A stretch of DNA of 64,000 nt, taken from Halocafeteria seosinensis (lineage: Eukaryota > Sar > Bigyra > Bicosoecida). The position numbers and the translations under genes were made by a program. The first letter of the stretch is position 1. Each line of letters begins with the position of its first letter. Under the pieces are notes generated by a model. The model was not told the DNA's origin. It did not search any database and worked only from the letters and a program-made list of their open reading frames with translations. Of this stretch, positions 22,437 to 36,385 are shown piece by piece. The stretch covers positions 37,359 through 101,358 of the forward strand of contig LVLI01000177.1 in NCBI GenBank assembly GCA_001687465.1. Reading direction: 5' to 3'.

Positions 22437-22655
22437 ACAGTCCAAACAGCTCCGCTGGGCTATCCACAGTATCGAAGACTTAAAGAGGCCTGCAAAAGCC
22501 AGGAGTATGCAGCGAGTGCTGTATGTTAGGCTCTGTGCGAATTCCAGGGACTCCGCTGAAGTGGGACAGTCCAAACAGCTCCGCTGGGCTCTCCACAGTA
22601 TCGAAGACTTAAAAGAGGCCTGCAAAAGCCAGGAGTATGCAGCGAGTGTACAGAC
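22437..22655. repeat. 128-bp-period tandem duplication
   Basis: A segment starting ACAGTCCAAACAGCTCCGCT at 22437 recurs at 22565 with only a few differences: an A/C substitution and one extra A in an A run. The near identity runs for about 80 bases and ends in CCAGGAGTATGCAGCGAGTG. The open frames across it differ in length and no coding function is supported. Confidence 0.85.
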
Positions 22656-23199
22656 ACTGTACTGACAGCAGACTTGGTGGGAGGTGGGCTTTAAGACTCA
22701 GCCGTTTGACACCTTTGTCTGCTGTTCATAAATCCTTCCCATAGTTTGTGGGGACATGTAGCGTAATCTGGCCGTGCAGATGGCATGTAGAGAGAATTGT
22801 GAACGCGCTGACACCCCGAGCACACCTCCAGCTCAACTCCTGCTGACGCAGAGCCCATCTTGAGAACTCTATGGTCATGTACCGTGTTGTGAGTGGAAGA
22901 GGGAACAATCCACCATTGCTGTAGAGTCTCCTACGAATGTAATGAACGACAAATTTAGGTTTTTGTATGACTGTGTCTAAACTTCAATTTAATATGGACT
23001 CTTGCCGTTTCCGTCACATCTTGTTGGAAAGTTTGGACCGACAGATTTGACGGACCCCTGGGCAGGGAATCTGGCCGTCGGACGGACGTTTTGCCGTCCT
23101 CCGTTGGCGAGGCGTGCGCCCATTCACACCAAATTTCACAGTTACTTCACCGCGACGCCGCCATGGTTGTGGTTTTGTTCGATTGAGTGATTCGGATTG

Positions 23200-25563
23200 A
23201 TGCTAAGGATCCCAAAGATGGGTAGCAAGCGGTACTACATAATGCCCCTATCACGCTTCCTGCGCATTCCACGGTCGTGCTTGTGCCGTGGAATCATACA
23301 ACCACGACACCACATTTTCCATGGGAATGCTTGTGCAGGAGGAGGAGCACAAGCGCGATGGATCAGTTCCCTGCACGGCATTGATGTCACGTGCAACAGT
23401 CCTGATGCCGTCACACTGTATGATACCGCCGTCAGCCAATATTTGGCTCTTTCGGGGGACCCTGCCGGGAATTTAGAGGCCGCCATGAAGCATGATCCAG
23501 GCTTTGTGTTGGCCCATAGCATGCTAGCAGTGCTCTATTTGCTCTCCGGGAACGCGTCCGGACAGCACCCGGTGGTGATGAAATTACGACGACGAGCGCA
23601 GATTCTGGTGTCCAAAGGACACTGTACGCACCGGGAGAGAATCCATGTGGCAGCTATGACCGCACTCGCGGAAGGACGGTGGCGCGAAGCGACGGCCATT
23701 TGGGAAGCCTGGCTGCTGGAGCAGCCCGTGGATGCCCTGACGGTGCGACATTTACATGATGCGTACTTCTTTCTCGGGGATAAGCGCAACCTCAAAGACA
23801 GCGTCGGGAGAGTCCTAGGGGCCTGGGATAGTGAGCACCCTGAATATCTCAAAGTTTGTGGAATGTTTGCGTTTGGCGCGGAGGAATGCAACAATTACCA
23901 GCTTGCAGAAGATCAGGGTATGAGGGCTCTATCTCAAGACACGCGAGATCCCTGGGCTTGTACGTGATCACAGTGCTTGGCGCTCTCTTTCTCAAGCCTT
24001 CCCTTATACGTGTATTGTTTCCTTTTTTTTGTTTATCCAGTGCATGCTGTCGTTCATGTGTATGAAATGCTTGGTAGACGATATGAGGGGCAACGACTAC
24101 TTCGAGATACAAGGTGGTTCTGGTCAGAGGCGAACCTACTACACTGCCATCTACATTGGCATTGGGGACTATTTCAAATTGAAGAGGGGCAGTTTGAGAG
24201 GTCCTTCATTCGATACGACTGGTGGATTCGTGAAAATCACAGCCCCGAAGCGATGGATCTTGTCGACGCTGCCTCGTTTCTCTGGAGACTGGAGCTGACC
24301 GGAAATAATGTATTTGATAGATGGGAAGAGCTGGTGTGTAGCTACCGCAATACGCTGTCTGGAGTTGGTTGCAATGAGCGATGTTTAATATTTCCTTAAT
24401 GTGCAGGTTCCCTACGTTGAGCCGTTGATGCATACACATGCCATGGTCTTTGTCGATGCTCACATAGCTATGGTCTTGGCAGCAGCAGGGAGAGATGAGT
24501 TACTACAGGTACAGAGACATGAGTGCTTTCTGCTGAATCGTTGCAATGTTATTCATATGTCATGTGTTCACAGGAATTCCTTGACTCTATGAGACAATTT
24601 GCGTACGGCTCGTCCTTGTACTCGGAAGCGTACTCGTCTTCCATCATCTCCTCGATAGATCCAGTCGAGGATGTAGACTGGATGTGGAGCGGGGTCGAAA
24701 ATGAGTGGACAGAAGAACAATTCGAGGCTGCAGCTAGGAATCGCCACTCCGGTACTGATCGAGGAACCTCGAACGCGCCTGCACTCTCTGCGAGGACGTT
24801 TGAGCCTGGGTTCTCGAACCAACAGCCTATTGAAGGTGAAATTTCCTACTTTCCAACGAACGTGGAAGATCCTGAAGAGTATGATACTTCGTATATGCCC
24901 ATTCCTGACTTTGAACTGGGTGATCATCTAGAAAGTCGAGAGACACGAGTGTCTAGTGACCCGTTCAAGCAGCAAGAGCTGACAGCGCACGGAGCCGGTG
25001 GATATACAATGAGACCAGTACTGACATGTCCTATGTCCTCGCTACCTGTTTTGCCTTTGCGCCCTCACTCCACCCAAGAGGATGGTGTTGATGACGTTGT
25101 GTCGCTTGGAGGAGTAGGTGGATTCGGGTTAGGGTCTCATTCAATCCATGATCAACGGTATTTAGCTGCATCTATTGGAGTTCCATTGGTCGAGGGGCTG
25201 ATAGCATATCGTCACGGGCATTACGAGCTTTGTGTTGATAAACTGATGCCACTGCGTTCCCTTTGGATGTACATTGGTGGCTCCCATGCTCAGCTGGATG
25301 TGTTTAACCAGACACTGGAAGCCGCGGCTACTCAGAGCAAGCAGTATTTACTTTCTCGAGCACTCCTGCGTGAACGCGTGACCAAAAATCCAAATAGCGG
25401 TCTCGCCATGTACCATCTCTCTTCTATTTTGTTCGGAACTGGAGAGTACCGAAAGGCTGCTCATGCGCGTGACCGTGCACTGCGTTTAGGCTTAGGGGAG
25501 GAACGAGTTGGAACTCCGCAAGTGAGAGCCATGACGAAAACGGAGGATTCCTGGTATCAGTGA
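23200..25563 (+). CDS. TTC38: Tetratricopeptide repeat protein 38 (TTC38)
   Basis: A member of the TTC38 family of TPR-like helical proteins, whose molecular role is poorly known. Exons 23200-23959, 24041-24333, 24407-24508 and 24574-25563 give 714 aa; the introns of 81, 73 and 65 nt have GT..AG ends and fitting phases. The first splice restores DPWALHAVVHVYEM, matching the DAWSVHTVAHIHEM type of motif in animal TTC38. Other family signatures are AMKHDPGFVLAHSML, HRERIHVAAMTALAEGRW, HDAYFFLGDKRNLKDSVGR, CHLHWHWGLFQIEEGQF and GGSHAQLDVFNQTL. The N-terminus is Arg-rich (RFLRIPRSCLCRG) and could be a mitochondrial targeting signal, but this is a guess. Human TTC38 is about 470 aa. Much of the excess is an acidic, apparently disordered insert at about residues 400-575, between the helix after EFLDSMRQFAYG and RYLAASIGVPLVEG. 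An extra repeat-like C-terminal tail adds the rest. Confidence 0.9.
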
Positions 25564-25930
25564 GGCCGGTGGTAGTTTTTCCGTTTTTGTCTCGAAACAA
25601 CAAACAGAGTTGCAGTCACAGTGTTACGATAAAGAAAAGCAACCCTACTTCCAAAGGGGAGACGGAACCTCAGCTCGTGGTACTTCAATAGCAAGCAAGT
25701 TTTCTATATATCTCTCCGAGTACCAAGGATGACTAAAGGAAAGTACTTGAACAGTGTTGTGCCACTGGAGTGAGAACGCAATTGTGAATTGTTCGAAAAA
25801 ATGCCTTAGTAGATGCCTTTCATCATGGACTATTGTTATGCACGAGAAAGACGGGTAAATCTCTTCGCTGTTCGAAATACCACCAATCCAATCCAATCCA
25901 AAACCCATGATGATGATGTTCGAAGCCAGT
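25564..25930. other. Intergenic between convergent TTC38 and uS10
   Basis: About 370 bases with no gene; expected to hold both 3' UTRs. The bases just before the uS10 stop contain the short repeat CCAATCCAATCCAA. Confidence 0.4.
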
Positions 25931-26293
25931 TTATTCGGATCCTTCCACCGTGACCTCTACGTCTACGTCCGGTTCCAAGGTGACCTGAGTGATCTGCTTG
26001 ACAACCTCAGCTGGGGAGTGAAGATCCAAAAGTCTCTTGTGGATGCGCATTTCGAATCGATCCCAGGTGTTAGTACCTTCACCACAAGGTGACTTCCTGG
26101 TGGTAATGGCCAAGGTTTTGGTGGGCAGACGAACTGGCCCAGCCACTTTGAGTCCCTTGTCCACGGCACCGCGCTTCAGTTCAGTGCACACTTTTTCCAC
26201 GGATTCCACATTACGACTGGTTAAGGTAATGCGAATGCGGTGAATGGGGGATTCCTCGGCTCCTGCCGCTTGTTTTCCTTTCAGCATCGACAT
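25931..26293 (-). CDS. RPS20: 40S ribosomal protein uS10 (S20e)
   Basis: A cytosolic small-subunit ribosomal protein of 120 aa, the usual size, in a single exon. The conserved core is unmistakable: [60 protein letters not shown] and [13 protein letters not shown], ending in an acidic tail. The start is the ATG of MSMLKGKQ at 26293; a second ATG two codons later is equally possible. Upstream in-frame sequence to 26380 shows no similarity to the family and is probably 5' UTR. Confidence 0.97.
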   Translation of the reverse strand: MSMLKGKQAAGAEESPIHRIRITLTSRNVESVEKVCTELKRGAVDKGLKVAGPVRLPTKTLAITTRKSPCGEGTNTWDRFEMRIHKRLLDLHSPAEVVKQITQVTLEPDVDVEVTVEGSE

Positions 26294-26868
26294 TTTTCGT
26301 GTTTTGACCCGACGGCTGCATTTATTCAAGATACGTAAATTAACACGTGGAAACTCTCTTGGTATATCGTCTATGTGCACAGTATAGCGCAGTGAATGAA
26401 ATGAATATGGACACCACCGAGAAAACTACAAAAACCCCACGGGCCAGCCTAAAGGGCCTCCCAAAGGGGGAGTCGAACAAAGAGGGGGCTTTCACTAAGC
26501 CTCTCGTATGTGTGAAGGTGGGACACAGCAACTTACCTCGTTCTTTAAACAATGACAGACACGAGACAATTACGTGAGGTCAAAATTTTGCGTTTCACTG
26601 TTCGTCTCTTTATATGAGAGAGAAACAATAGTCCATGATGGTTGCGTAGTAGCATGGCCCGTGGGGTGTCAGCCCAGCGTCCCGGGCCGGGCGGAGGGCC
26701 CGGACTCCCGCTGAATCACTGAATCAGTGAGGATTCGACAAGTGCTTCCAATTCCAGGATTCAATTCCTGAATCATCCCTTGCAGTGTCCATTCCATGGG
26801 TTTGATTGAAATAACACCAACAGAATCCCCGTTTCAGCACGGTTCAATTTCATGAAGAGGCGTGACAA

Positions 26869-27015
26869 ACTGGCCCGTGGCCACAAACCCACAACTTCTG
26901 GCATATAACTCTTCTTTGGTGTGTACGGGTAGTGCAATGCACTCTTATTTAGATGCCCTTATGTATGGATGTTCGTCGATTGGATTGCGGAGCATAAGCT
27001 GAAGCAATGAATGCC
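26869..27015 (+). repeat. Diverged direct repeat, copy A
   Basis: It shares TGGCCACAAACCC, an ACTCTT(A/G)TTT block and a block ending GAGCAT(A/G)AGCTGAAGCA with copy B at 27565-27715, in the same order and orientation. Substitutions and small gaps indicate an old duplication. Nature unknown. Confidence 0.6.
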
Positions 27016-27564
27016 GAAGGCTAAAACTTCTAACTCGGTCACTCTTTCCACTCACTACAATACCACTCGCAAGATATACATCGACTGGGAATCGGAATCA
27101 ATTTGACTACAATGGAGGAGGTTGTCGAGATTGCAAAGAAGCAGTCTCTTGGTCACGTCAAAGCTAATACTGTTAATTCAATTTACATACGGTAATCACA
27201 TTTTAACTCCCACTTCGTATTGCACATGGTAATACACGATGGAACATCCCAGTACCGAGGATAAGCGAACCTTGCTCATGCAGTGCAAACGATCGTAGTG
27301 GAACTAACCGAGACTTCCAACTGCAGTTAGTTATGTTGCCTCATCGTCGCCATAGTTTTGGAGTCCAAACTGCTACAACGTTAAGGACCTCAAGTTTTTA
27401 GAGTACTATGAATCCGACAGTTTTCCCTACGTCATTACTGAAAAGCGCCAGTTTTGGCACACTTGGATGCAGTAGCATCAAAGACAAATCGCAGGAAATA
27501 CATACTAGAGGCTCTAATTTACCCTGCTAGTTGAAGTTCACGACGAGGCGTTGACAGGCAGCCA

Positions 27565-27715
27565 CTGGCCCAAGACCAACTGGCCACAAACCCCAGCTTT
27601 TGTAGCGCATTTGTACGCACGCATCAATTAAGAGCTACCTGTACTCTTGTTTGGGGTCTCTCTATGTATGCATTCATGCCGGTTTGATTGTCGAGCATGA
27701 GCTGAAGCAGCGAGC
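27565..27715 (+). repeat. Diverged direct repeat, copy B
   Basis: The partner of the copy at 26869-27015. It ends about 30 bases upstream of the start codon of the EGF-protein gene at 27747, so it probably overlaps that gene's promoter or 5' UTR. Confidence 0.6.
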
Positions 27716-27746
27716 GCTCGTGCTCTCTGGGAATTGCACGTCCGAT

Positions 27747-30700
27747 ATGCCACCTAATACGCGAAGGTTTCCATCTACACGGAGGTCATGGTCCTTAGCG
27801 GTTGTGGCCGTGTGTGCTGCACTGTGTTCCTCGTTGAGCAGAGCGGCAGCCGTGGCGAGCGATCGATGTATTAACAAGTGCAGCGAACGAGGACGCTGTG
27901 AATTGGGTCTATTCAATCTTTGTAGCTGCTATTGGCCATACAATGGGGATGCTCCCGATTGTAGTGAACGTACGTCGAGACCACACTTGCTAAGCACTGT
28001 TTCATGTGCGCTCACCGCTTCATTTGGGGCGGTACCGCAGGAAAGTGTCCCTCCGGCAACGCGTGGACAGATGGAGCGAATGAGAACCAGCAGGCGCACA
28101 GGAAAGCTACTTGCTCAAATAGGGTAAACGTTGTCTTGTGTGCTGTGACGTACATATTGACCATTGCTGATGTAGTACGGCTCTTGTGTTATGGACAGGG
28201 AAGCTGCACGTACAGCCGCGGAACCTGTCAATGTGATACTGAGTTCGAAGGGCATGCCTGCCAGCGAAGTAAGCACACCAACTATTGCTATTGTTCTCGT
28301 CTTAGTGCTTAGATGTTTACCGACAAGCAGCGTCGTGTGGAAGAGATGATTTGGGAAAGGTCTGTCATGGACATGGCAAGTGCGTATCTATAGGTGACTT
28401 CGCGGAGAACGACATGGGCTTAGGGGAGCACTACCGTCGTTACCGATACGATAACTGGGACGCTGACCAAGTCATGGGTTGCGTGTGTGATCCAGGATAC
28501 AAGGGTCATAGTTGCGACAGTTTTGACTGTCCAACTTCACCAGATACGATGGCCCAAAGAGACTTGGAGATTAAGCATTTTGAAACAACCTGCACTGCAC
28601 GCCCTGACATCCAGGTAGGCGACTTCTCTTAGTGGTTGTCGGGCAACACTCAAGTACGATGACGTCCATTACGTGTCCACATGCAGAGAGTCATTATTTC
28701 TTCCAATGAAACCGATCCGATTGTTCATAGTCAGCAGACTATTGCGATTACCCACGTCACTGTTGCTGGCACTTTTCCATTGGGAAGGCTGCAATTAGTT
28801 ATCGATTTGCGATATGACAGTACGTTTGATGAGGGTGACCCCGATGAAAGCACCTGTTCATTTTGTCCACATGGCACACAAAACCGCACTGAGGTCTCTA
28901 CATCTTTTGGTTTACCTTATATTGGCTCTCCTGAAACTAGGGCGTCTGCAACAGGTGATGCCGTGAAAAAAGCGATTCAAGAAGTTTTTCCTGACGAATC
29001 CCTGGAAGTCGTTGGAACTGTAATTTCGGAAGGAAATGTTAGGGGATACGCAATGTATGTTTTCGTTGCTTTCGGATCATCGTTGACGGTATATGCTCGT
29101 TACTGTATTGCTGTCTATCGCAGAAATATCACTTTTAGCGGAGGATCACTGACGGGAAACGTCCCGCTCGTTGAGCTGAGAGATATCGACGCTTTTGTGT
29201 CTATCGATAATGAAAGGAATGTTACTACTGGCGATGACATATACGGTTGGTTCACTTTGCACTATGAACTTCGAAGCGATAACCAGCACCCATTGCTAGA
29301 CGTCGGTGAAACAATCACAACGCCCGACTGTGATGACACGGAGTTCGACCACCCGGTGAACTCAACTTGTCTCGGCGTTAACTCGAATCCTGCGTCGGTA
29401 AAGGCAATTCTTGAGAGCTTCGACGAACTCTGTCATCCAGATGATAGAAATACGAGCAAGGGGTGCTTCGACGTTACATTCATTCCAAAGGAGGGGATAG
29501 GTGTAATATGGGAGATAACATTCGCAAGAGGAAGGAAGAGTCTTGGTTCACGACCCAAATTCTCCGTAGCAAATGACCAAACGAGATACATATCTCGAGC
29601 GGGATCATCCGAAAATGTTGCGTTCGTCTCGGTGGAGAAAGTTCAAGATGTGAGTGCATACAATGCTTCTTAGGTCTTCAAGGGACATCATTATATTAAC
29701 ATTACTCTTATATGTTTATGATATATGTTGACGACTCCAGGGATCTTATTTGAATGGGGGGTACAACTTAGCCTTCACGTGGGACAAGAAGCGTACCGAA
29801 TTTTCATTTAGTCCCCAGATAACAGCATCAGATATGGAGAGTGCCATTGAGAAATGGCCGTATGGTGGGGTGGACACACACTGGATTGGGGACGTTGTCG
29901 TTAGAGAGACCACCATATTTGAGGGTATCAATGTGGTCAACACTGAGAGTAAGTCCTCCTGTCAGAAGAGCACATTGTGCTCTCTGCTCACCCGTATGAC
30001 CGCATTGCAGAGGATTGTGGTCAAAAGCAATGGGCAATCACGTTTCATTCCATTTCTGAGGGATTTGACTCTTTTGAGATGGACCACGAGAATTTGATTG
30101 TTAGCCGGAATGGGACAGATGAGCCACAAGAAGGTAAACCAGGACTGAAACTGGTGTATGAGAGTCGGAAACCTGAGAAACTGACATTAGCCACCAGCTT
30201 AGTGGAACAGAACGAAATCCAAGGAATTAAAATTGGAAATGGTCACCGTCTTGAACGCACGGTACGAGAATCTAGGTTACCTGAGGTGATTTCATATCTA
30301 CTGGCATAATTGGTCCCACAACAGGTGTACAATGTGACCCTTGGAGCCAAGGACCAGTCCGACTTCTTGACAGGCACTATTGCCTTGGTTGTTGATTTTC
30401 GTGACTGCTCATTCTGCGAACACCCAATCAAGTAAGCAAATTCCTGTGCTCGTTAATTGTTCAAACTTATCGGCTATTGTTGGTACTGCAGGGAGACAAC
30501 GCTGGCCCCAATATGGAGACTAAGCAACGTCCTTGGAAACCACGAGGACAGGATTGCAGACAGTGCTAAGAAGCTGAAACTGGCCCTTGAATCTTTGAGT
30601 CATATTGGAGCACACGAAGTTAGAGTGGAAGGAACAGTTGATGAAGATTCTGTCACTGACACATTTAGTATAACCTTCGTGGGTAATGGAGTCGCTGGTA

Positions 30701-33435
30701 ATCTCTCAAATGCACTTTCGATTGATTACGACCTTTCGCGAGCAGCGCTATTACAGGATTCTTTCACCACTTTGAAAGAAGCTGACATCCTCGAATCAAT
30801 AACACAAATTGCGGGCGAAGACTTCGATGGGCTCGTAAACATTACGTACGATGCGTCTGCTTCGGGCAACAACCCTGTCTTCGACCGTGATCGGATTCCG
30901 CTTATTGATGTACAAATCGATGTAAAGACAAGGGCAGCAGCTCTGAAGGCTGCACTAGTTGCGGAAGGACTAGAAGACATCGAGGTATCGATCCATTTCG
31001 TGAGCCCGCTGATCGAGAGCTCTCCTGACTTCGTTCAATGGGTGATCGAGTTCAATGCTTCTAACGAAAACAGCACTTCGGTTGGTTATCGCTCCTCGTT
31101 CGTGTGCTCCCCCTTGGACGAGCTGACGTGCACCGTCAATAAGTTACAAAAAGGAAGTTATTTAGATGGAACCTTCAAGTTGCAGCTGATATTTAATGAG
31201 TTAATCGGAACAACGTCCTCACTTACCACTCTGACTACCTCAGAAGAAATGAAGCAAGCCATCAATAAGGTGCTTCAACTAAATGAATCGACCCAGTTAG
31301 CAGGAATGACAGTCAGCAAGAAACAATACATACCCACCGAACTGAGAAAATGGTCTGGGCAAATGAAATGGACGTTGTTATTCCCTAATGTAAAGGGCAC
31401 TCCATTCAGTTTTCGGATGCGCTTTGAAAACCAACTGACCGGGGCTTCAGACGGAGTCGTTGGATCCAACGAGGCATATCCCTTCGTATTAGAGCGAACA
31501 CACTCGTCTTTACCTGCGGAAGTCCATGAAGTGCAAATTATTGATTTTCTTGGCAAATCAAGCGGGTCATGTCCCCAAGGAAACTTCACCTTGAGGCTTG
31601 GTCAGCATAGGTCAAAAACACTGTTGTCATTCACAAGCAGTACCGTGTCAGAGCTTGTAAGCGCACTGAAAGAAATTGCGACGATAGCAGAAGTCAATGT
31701 GAGAATCCTTCCCTCTTCTGCTACAGTTTTGTGCGAGGAGTCAGTCGACTCAAGCGTTGAAGTAACGTTTGGCAACTCTGTTGGTTCGCTGCCGCCACTG
31801 GAGGTGGAGAGTAGCGCGACAATAGCGGGCCAAGTCCTGACACGTTATAGAAATCAATTTGGTAAGGCAGGCTTTCGGGCTAAGTCAGGGACTCGGCGAC
31901 GTCTTAGTTGCGGTGGAAGAGGTAGGTGCGAAACCGATAGTTTTAATATCCACTGTGTCTGCAACGAGGACGACAATGGAGTCACCCTTTTCGGCAATGG
32001 AAACGAAGTTGGTGCGAGCGGGAATTTCGTCAGCTGGGCTGGAGGCTCTGCGGGGCAGTCAGAGAGCTGCAACTTTCGACTTGGTAAGGGCACGTTTAAC
32101 AAATGCCCAACCAGTGACACCGGTACCGTCTGTTCTGGGCATGGGAAATGCTCCTCCGAATTTGGAATAGGAGACAACAGGTATATTTGTATATGCGATG
32201 ATTTATTTGAGGGGCACGATTGCAGTTTTTCTTCTTGCCCTTCACAACCCGCGTGGTTTGACAAAGCCGTATCTCGTGATGCCGCCCATTTACCAGTGCC
32301 TTGTGGAAAATTGGGAACTTGTGGTTCCGGAGGTATCTGTACATGTAGGCTTGGGTTGGTTCCACAAGTGACGAATGGAGGATGCAAGACTTTCCGGTGT
32401 CCGGGTTCTTCTGGGAATTGCTTGCATGGAGGCACATGTGCCTTTATGCACGAGCTAGCAGGTACTGCTTATGATTCACTTGGACAACGTATCCCTGGTA
32501 GCTACCTAGGTCCGTGGGACGCATCAATACTGAGAGGCTGCGGGTGCAAACAGCCCTTTGTGTATTCTGGCAAGTATCATCAATCATTTACGAGGCGTTT
32601 TGGGTTCCGATGTGAAAGGTCAACAGTGAGTAGCCATTGTCTTAAACATAAGAACAACGTGCATATCAACGTACTTCTCCTTTGCAGTGTCCGTCTGGAG
32701 GCGATCCTGTTGCACTTGCCACATCATTTCCTTTGTATAACGTTTATAAGTTTAGTTGCAATGCCACTGGAGGAAACTTTACTCTCCGTTTCAAGGGGGG
32801 GACCAGTACAGCGATTCCTGCTTTCGCTCCAATACGGAACAATCTGAGAAGCAAAAACGCCGCTGCACAAACTCAAATTACTCTTGAATCCGCTATGCTA
32901 GATATGGCCTCCATTGGAAACGTGAAAATTGAAGCTGAGGATGAGAGTTTACCATTTGAAGAAAAAACCGCCTGCCGGAATGGCACTGGCAGTGCACTTC
33001 TGATAACGATAGTTTCCCCTCAAGGAAAAGTCCCACCACTGGAAATAAAAGAGAGTGTACTTGAGGGAAACGGAGACATAGGCATTGAACAATCACAGGA
33101 AAGCAACATAACTCCCTTCGAATGCAACCGAAGGGGAACATGTGGTAGGTTTTCATATTTGCGGTAATTGAGTTCCATATGTCCCCAATATTTACATTCT
33201 TCTAATTGCAGATAGAGAGAAGGGACAGTGCGTTTGCCAGATTCAGTATGGTACTAGCAATGGCAACTTGACATTTGGCCCCTTGGGAGACTGTGGCCGC
33301 TTAGATAGTTTGGAGGGATGGAAGCGTGCGACGGCTACTGATGGGCAAAGCGAAGGTGGAGCAACTGAAGGTGGTGCAGACACTCTCAGTACGCTGCTAT
33401 TCGATTTAGGTTCCTTTGACGAAACCGATTTATGA
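27747..33435 (+). CDS. Secreted multi-EGF/beta-module protein
   Basis: A predicted extracellular protein of 1644 aa resembling the large EGF-like (tenascin-like) proteins I know from stramenopiles. Twelve exons: 27747-27969, 28041-28123, 28199-28268, 28331-28614, 28687-29054, 29124-29649, 29741-29948, 30011-30261, 30325-30431, 30492-32625, 32688-33144 and 33212-33435. All junctions are GT..AG and the phases sum to an integer. A signal peptide (SLAVVAVCAALCSSLSRAAA) comes first. The N-terminal EGF cluster includes CSNRGSCTYSRGTCQC and CHGHGKC with DNWDADQVMGCVCDPGYKG. Several beta-rich modules of about 100-150 aa follow, each opening G-x-[FY]-x-L-x-[FL]. A second EGF cluster (CGGRGRC, CSGHGKC, CGKLGTC, CLHGGTC) and one more beta module end the protein. 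No C-terminal membrane span is seen, so it is probably secreted. Exon 5/6 is the least certain junction because that 69-nt intron keeps the frame. Confidence 0.82.
29055..29123 (+). other. Probable 69-nt in-frame intron
   Basis: A consensus GTATGT donor and a TATCGCAG acceptor bound 69 bases without a stop. Reading through would insert a hydrophobic stretch unlike the rest of the module. Removing it gives GYAINITFSGGSLTGNVPL, which fits the repeated beta-module pattern. Retention would still yield a full-length protein. Confidence 0.65.
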
Positions 33436-34279
33436 GGCACACAAAAACATGCATTGAAGTGAATACAATACTGAAGGGGTGAATTGCCCCTGTTGTCAGG
33501 GTCAGGCACCAACTCCATTCCCACAGAAAATCACAACTTGATACGTGGTACCTGCAGCGGGAACAATGGGAACTCACAGGGTTTGTTCCGTCCGTGGGTA
33601 ATATAGTCTAACTTAGATCATCCTTGCTGTGATCGAACCGATACCCGTTAAAGACTGCGAATGCTTTGCTTCTGGTTCGTATGGTTGCCGTATACTTCGG
33701 TGGTGTGGTTTGGGACGTCGCAAGCCGCTGAAGTGGTACATGGTATAGATTTCCATGAGATCCATGCGATAATATACATCCATTAAGCGAATCTATACAG
33801 CAGTATGATCATTTAGTTGGTGTGATTTAGCTCACTCAACAACACTAATGGCAGTGGAAAATGCTGAATCCTGTGGAATTCTCGATCTACTGTACCGGTA
33901 CAATTGTAATTGTACAAGTGTACCATTGTAATTGTGGTACTGTAATGAGTCGAACTTTTCCATCCCCTGGTGACCTGGTCAAGAGCAAAATATGGCTTCG
34001 GCGCGGGCATAGCATTGTAATGTACTGGTCACATGACGTTGTGCCAGTATAGGCTATATTAACGACAGATATTACTTCCAAGACAGCTACAAGAAGAAAA
34101 CTTTGCAATTCCTAACCTAACTCAAGTATCAGAAAAGATTGCGGCGTTACCTGGAATTTCAAAATTCCGAATTTGAAGTCTTCTTTGAGCAACCACGCAG
34201 TTGTGCGCCTGTGTTTTTGTTTTAGTGTGAGTGGTTGCTATTGCACTAGATGTAGGTGTTTGAGGTACACGCAAGCACG
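33436..34279. other. Intergenic, between EGF gene and RUVBL1
   Basis: About 840 bases with no gene. It includes an 18-nt perfect hairpin sequence (33898-33915) within a GTAC/AATTGTA-rich stretch. Confidence 0.4.
33898..33915. repeat. Perfect inverted repeat, 8-bp arms
   Basis: GTACAATT, a GT spacer, then AATTGTAC. The motif CATTGTAATTGTGGTAC recurs just downstream, so the stretch is locally repetitive. Role unknown. Confidence 0.8.
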
Positions 34280-36021
<1,742 letters not shown>

Positions 36022-36385
36022 GTGGTCAACGTAAGGCATATGGTGTCAGTACAAACGAGCGAATACACAGGGTAAAGTTTGTGATGTCTTGGCCAACGGC
36101 TTGCTACTTGCTACCATTCTAAATAATTCCTCCAGAGTCGACATTTATTATCAGCCATGGTTTCTTCGACATATTCGTTAGTGGTTCCTTTCTTGTCGCG
36201 AAGGCACAGGGTTGTGTTATTTTTATTTACTTCGCAGGCGCAGTTAGAAACTAAACGAATTGGTTGCGGGGCGACACCCACCTCGCCGAAATTCAAGGTG
36301 GCGCAGAGCTAGTTTTCTAACACTATGTTGCTTTGACTGATATCTCTGTGCCTACAGCATGCTTAACGGGTCAAGCAACCCTAAC
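36022..36385. other. Intergenic between convergent RUVBL1 and Rab18
   Basis: About 360 bases, presumably the 3' UTRs of both genes; nothing else seen. Confidence 0.4.

Larger units (their letters stand above)
21962..23199. other. Intergenic with palindrome and duplication
   Basis: Lies between the giant GLUG gene (-) and TTC38 (+), so it holds divergent promoters. It contains a 27-bp palindrome (22171-22197) and a 128-bp tandem duplication (22437-22655). No coding gene is supported. Confidence 0.5.
26294..27746. other. Intergenic with diverged duplicate segments and hairpins
   Basis: About 1.45 kb with no supportable gene. It contains a GC-rich hairpin (CCGGGCC at 26682-26688 with GGCCCGG at 26697-26703) and the small palindrome CACTGAATCAGTG just downstream. 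It also contains two diverged copies of a segment of about 145-155 bp, at 26869-27015 and 27565-27715. Confidence 0.5.

Noticed and set aside
26682-26732. GC-rich hairpins that might be a tRNA or rho-independent terminator
   Set aside because: There is no cloverleaf, anticodon arm or T-loop consensus, and bacterial-type terminators are not expected in a nuclear genome.
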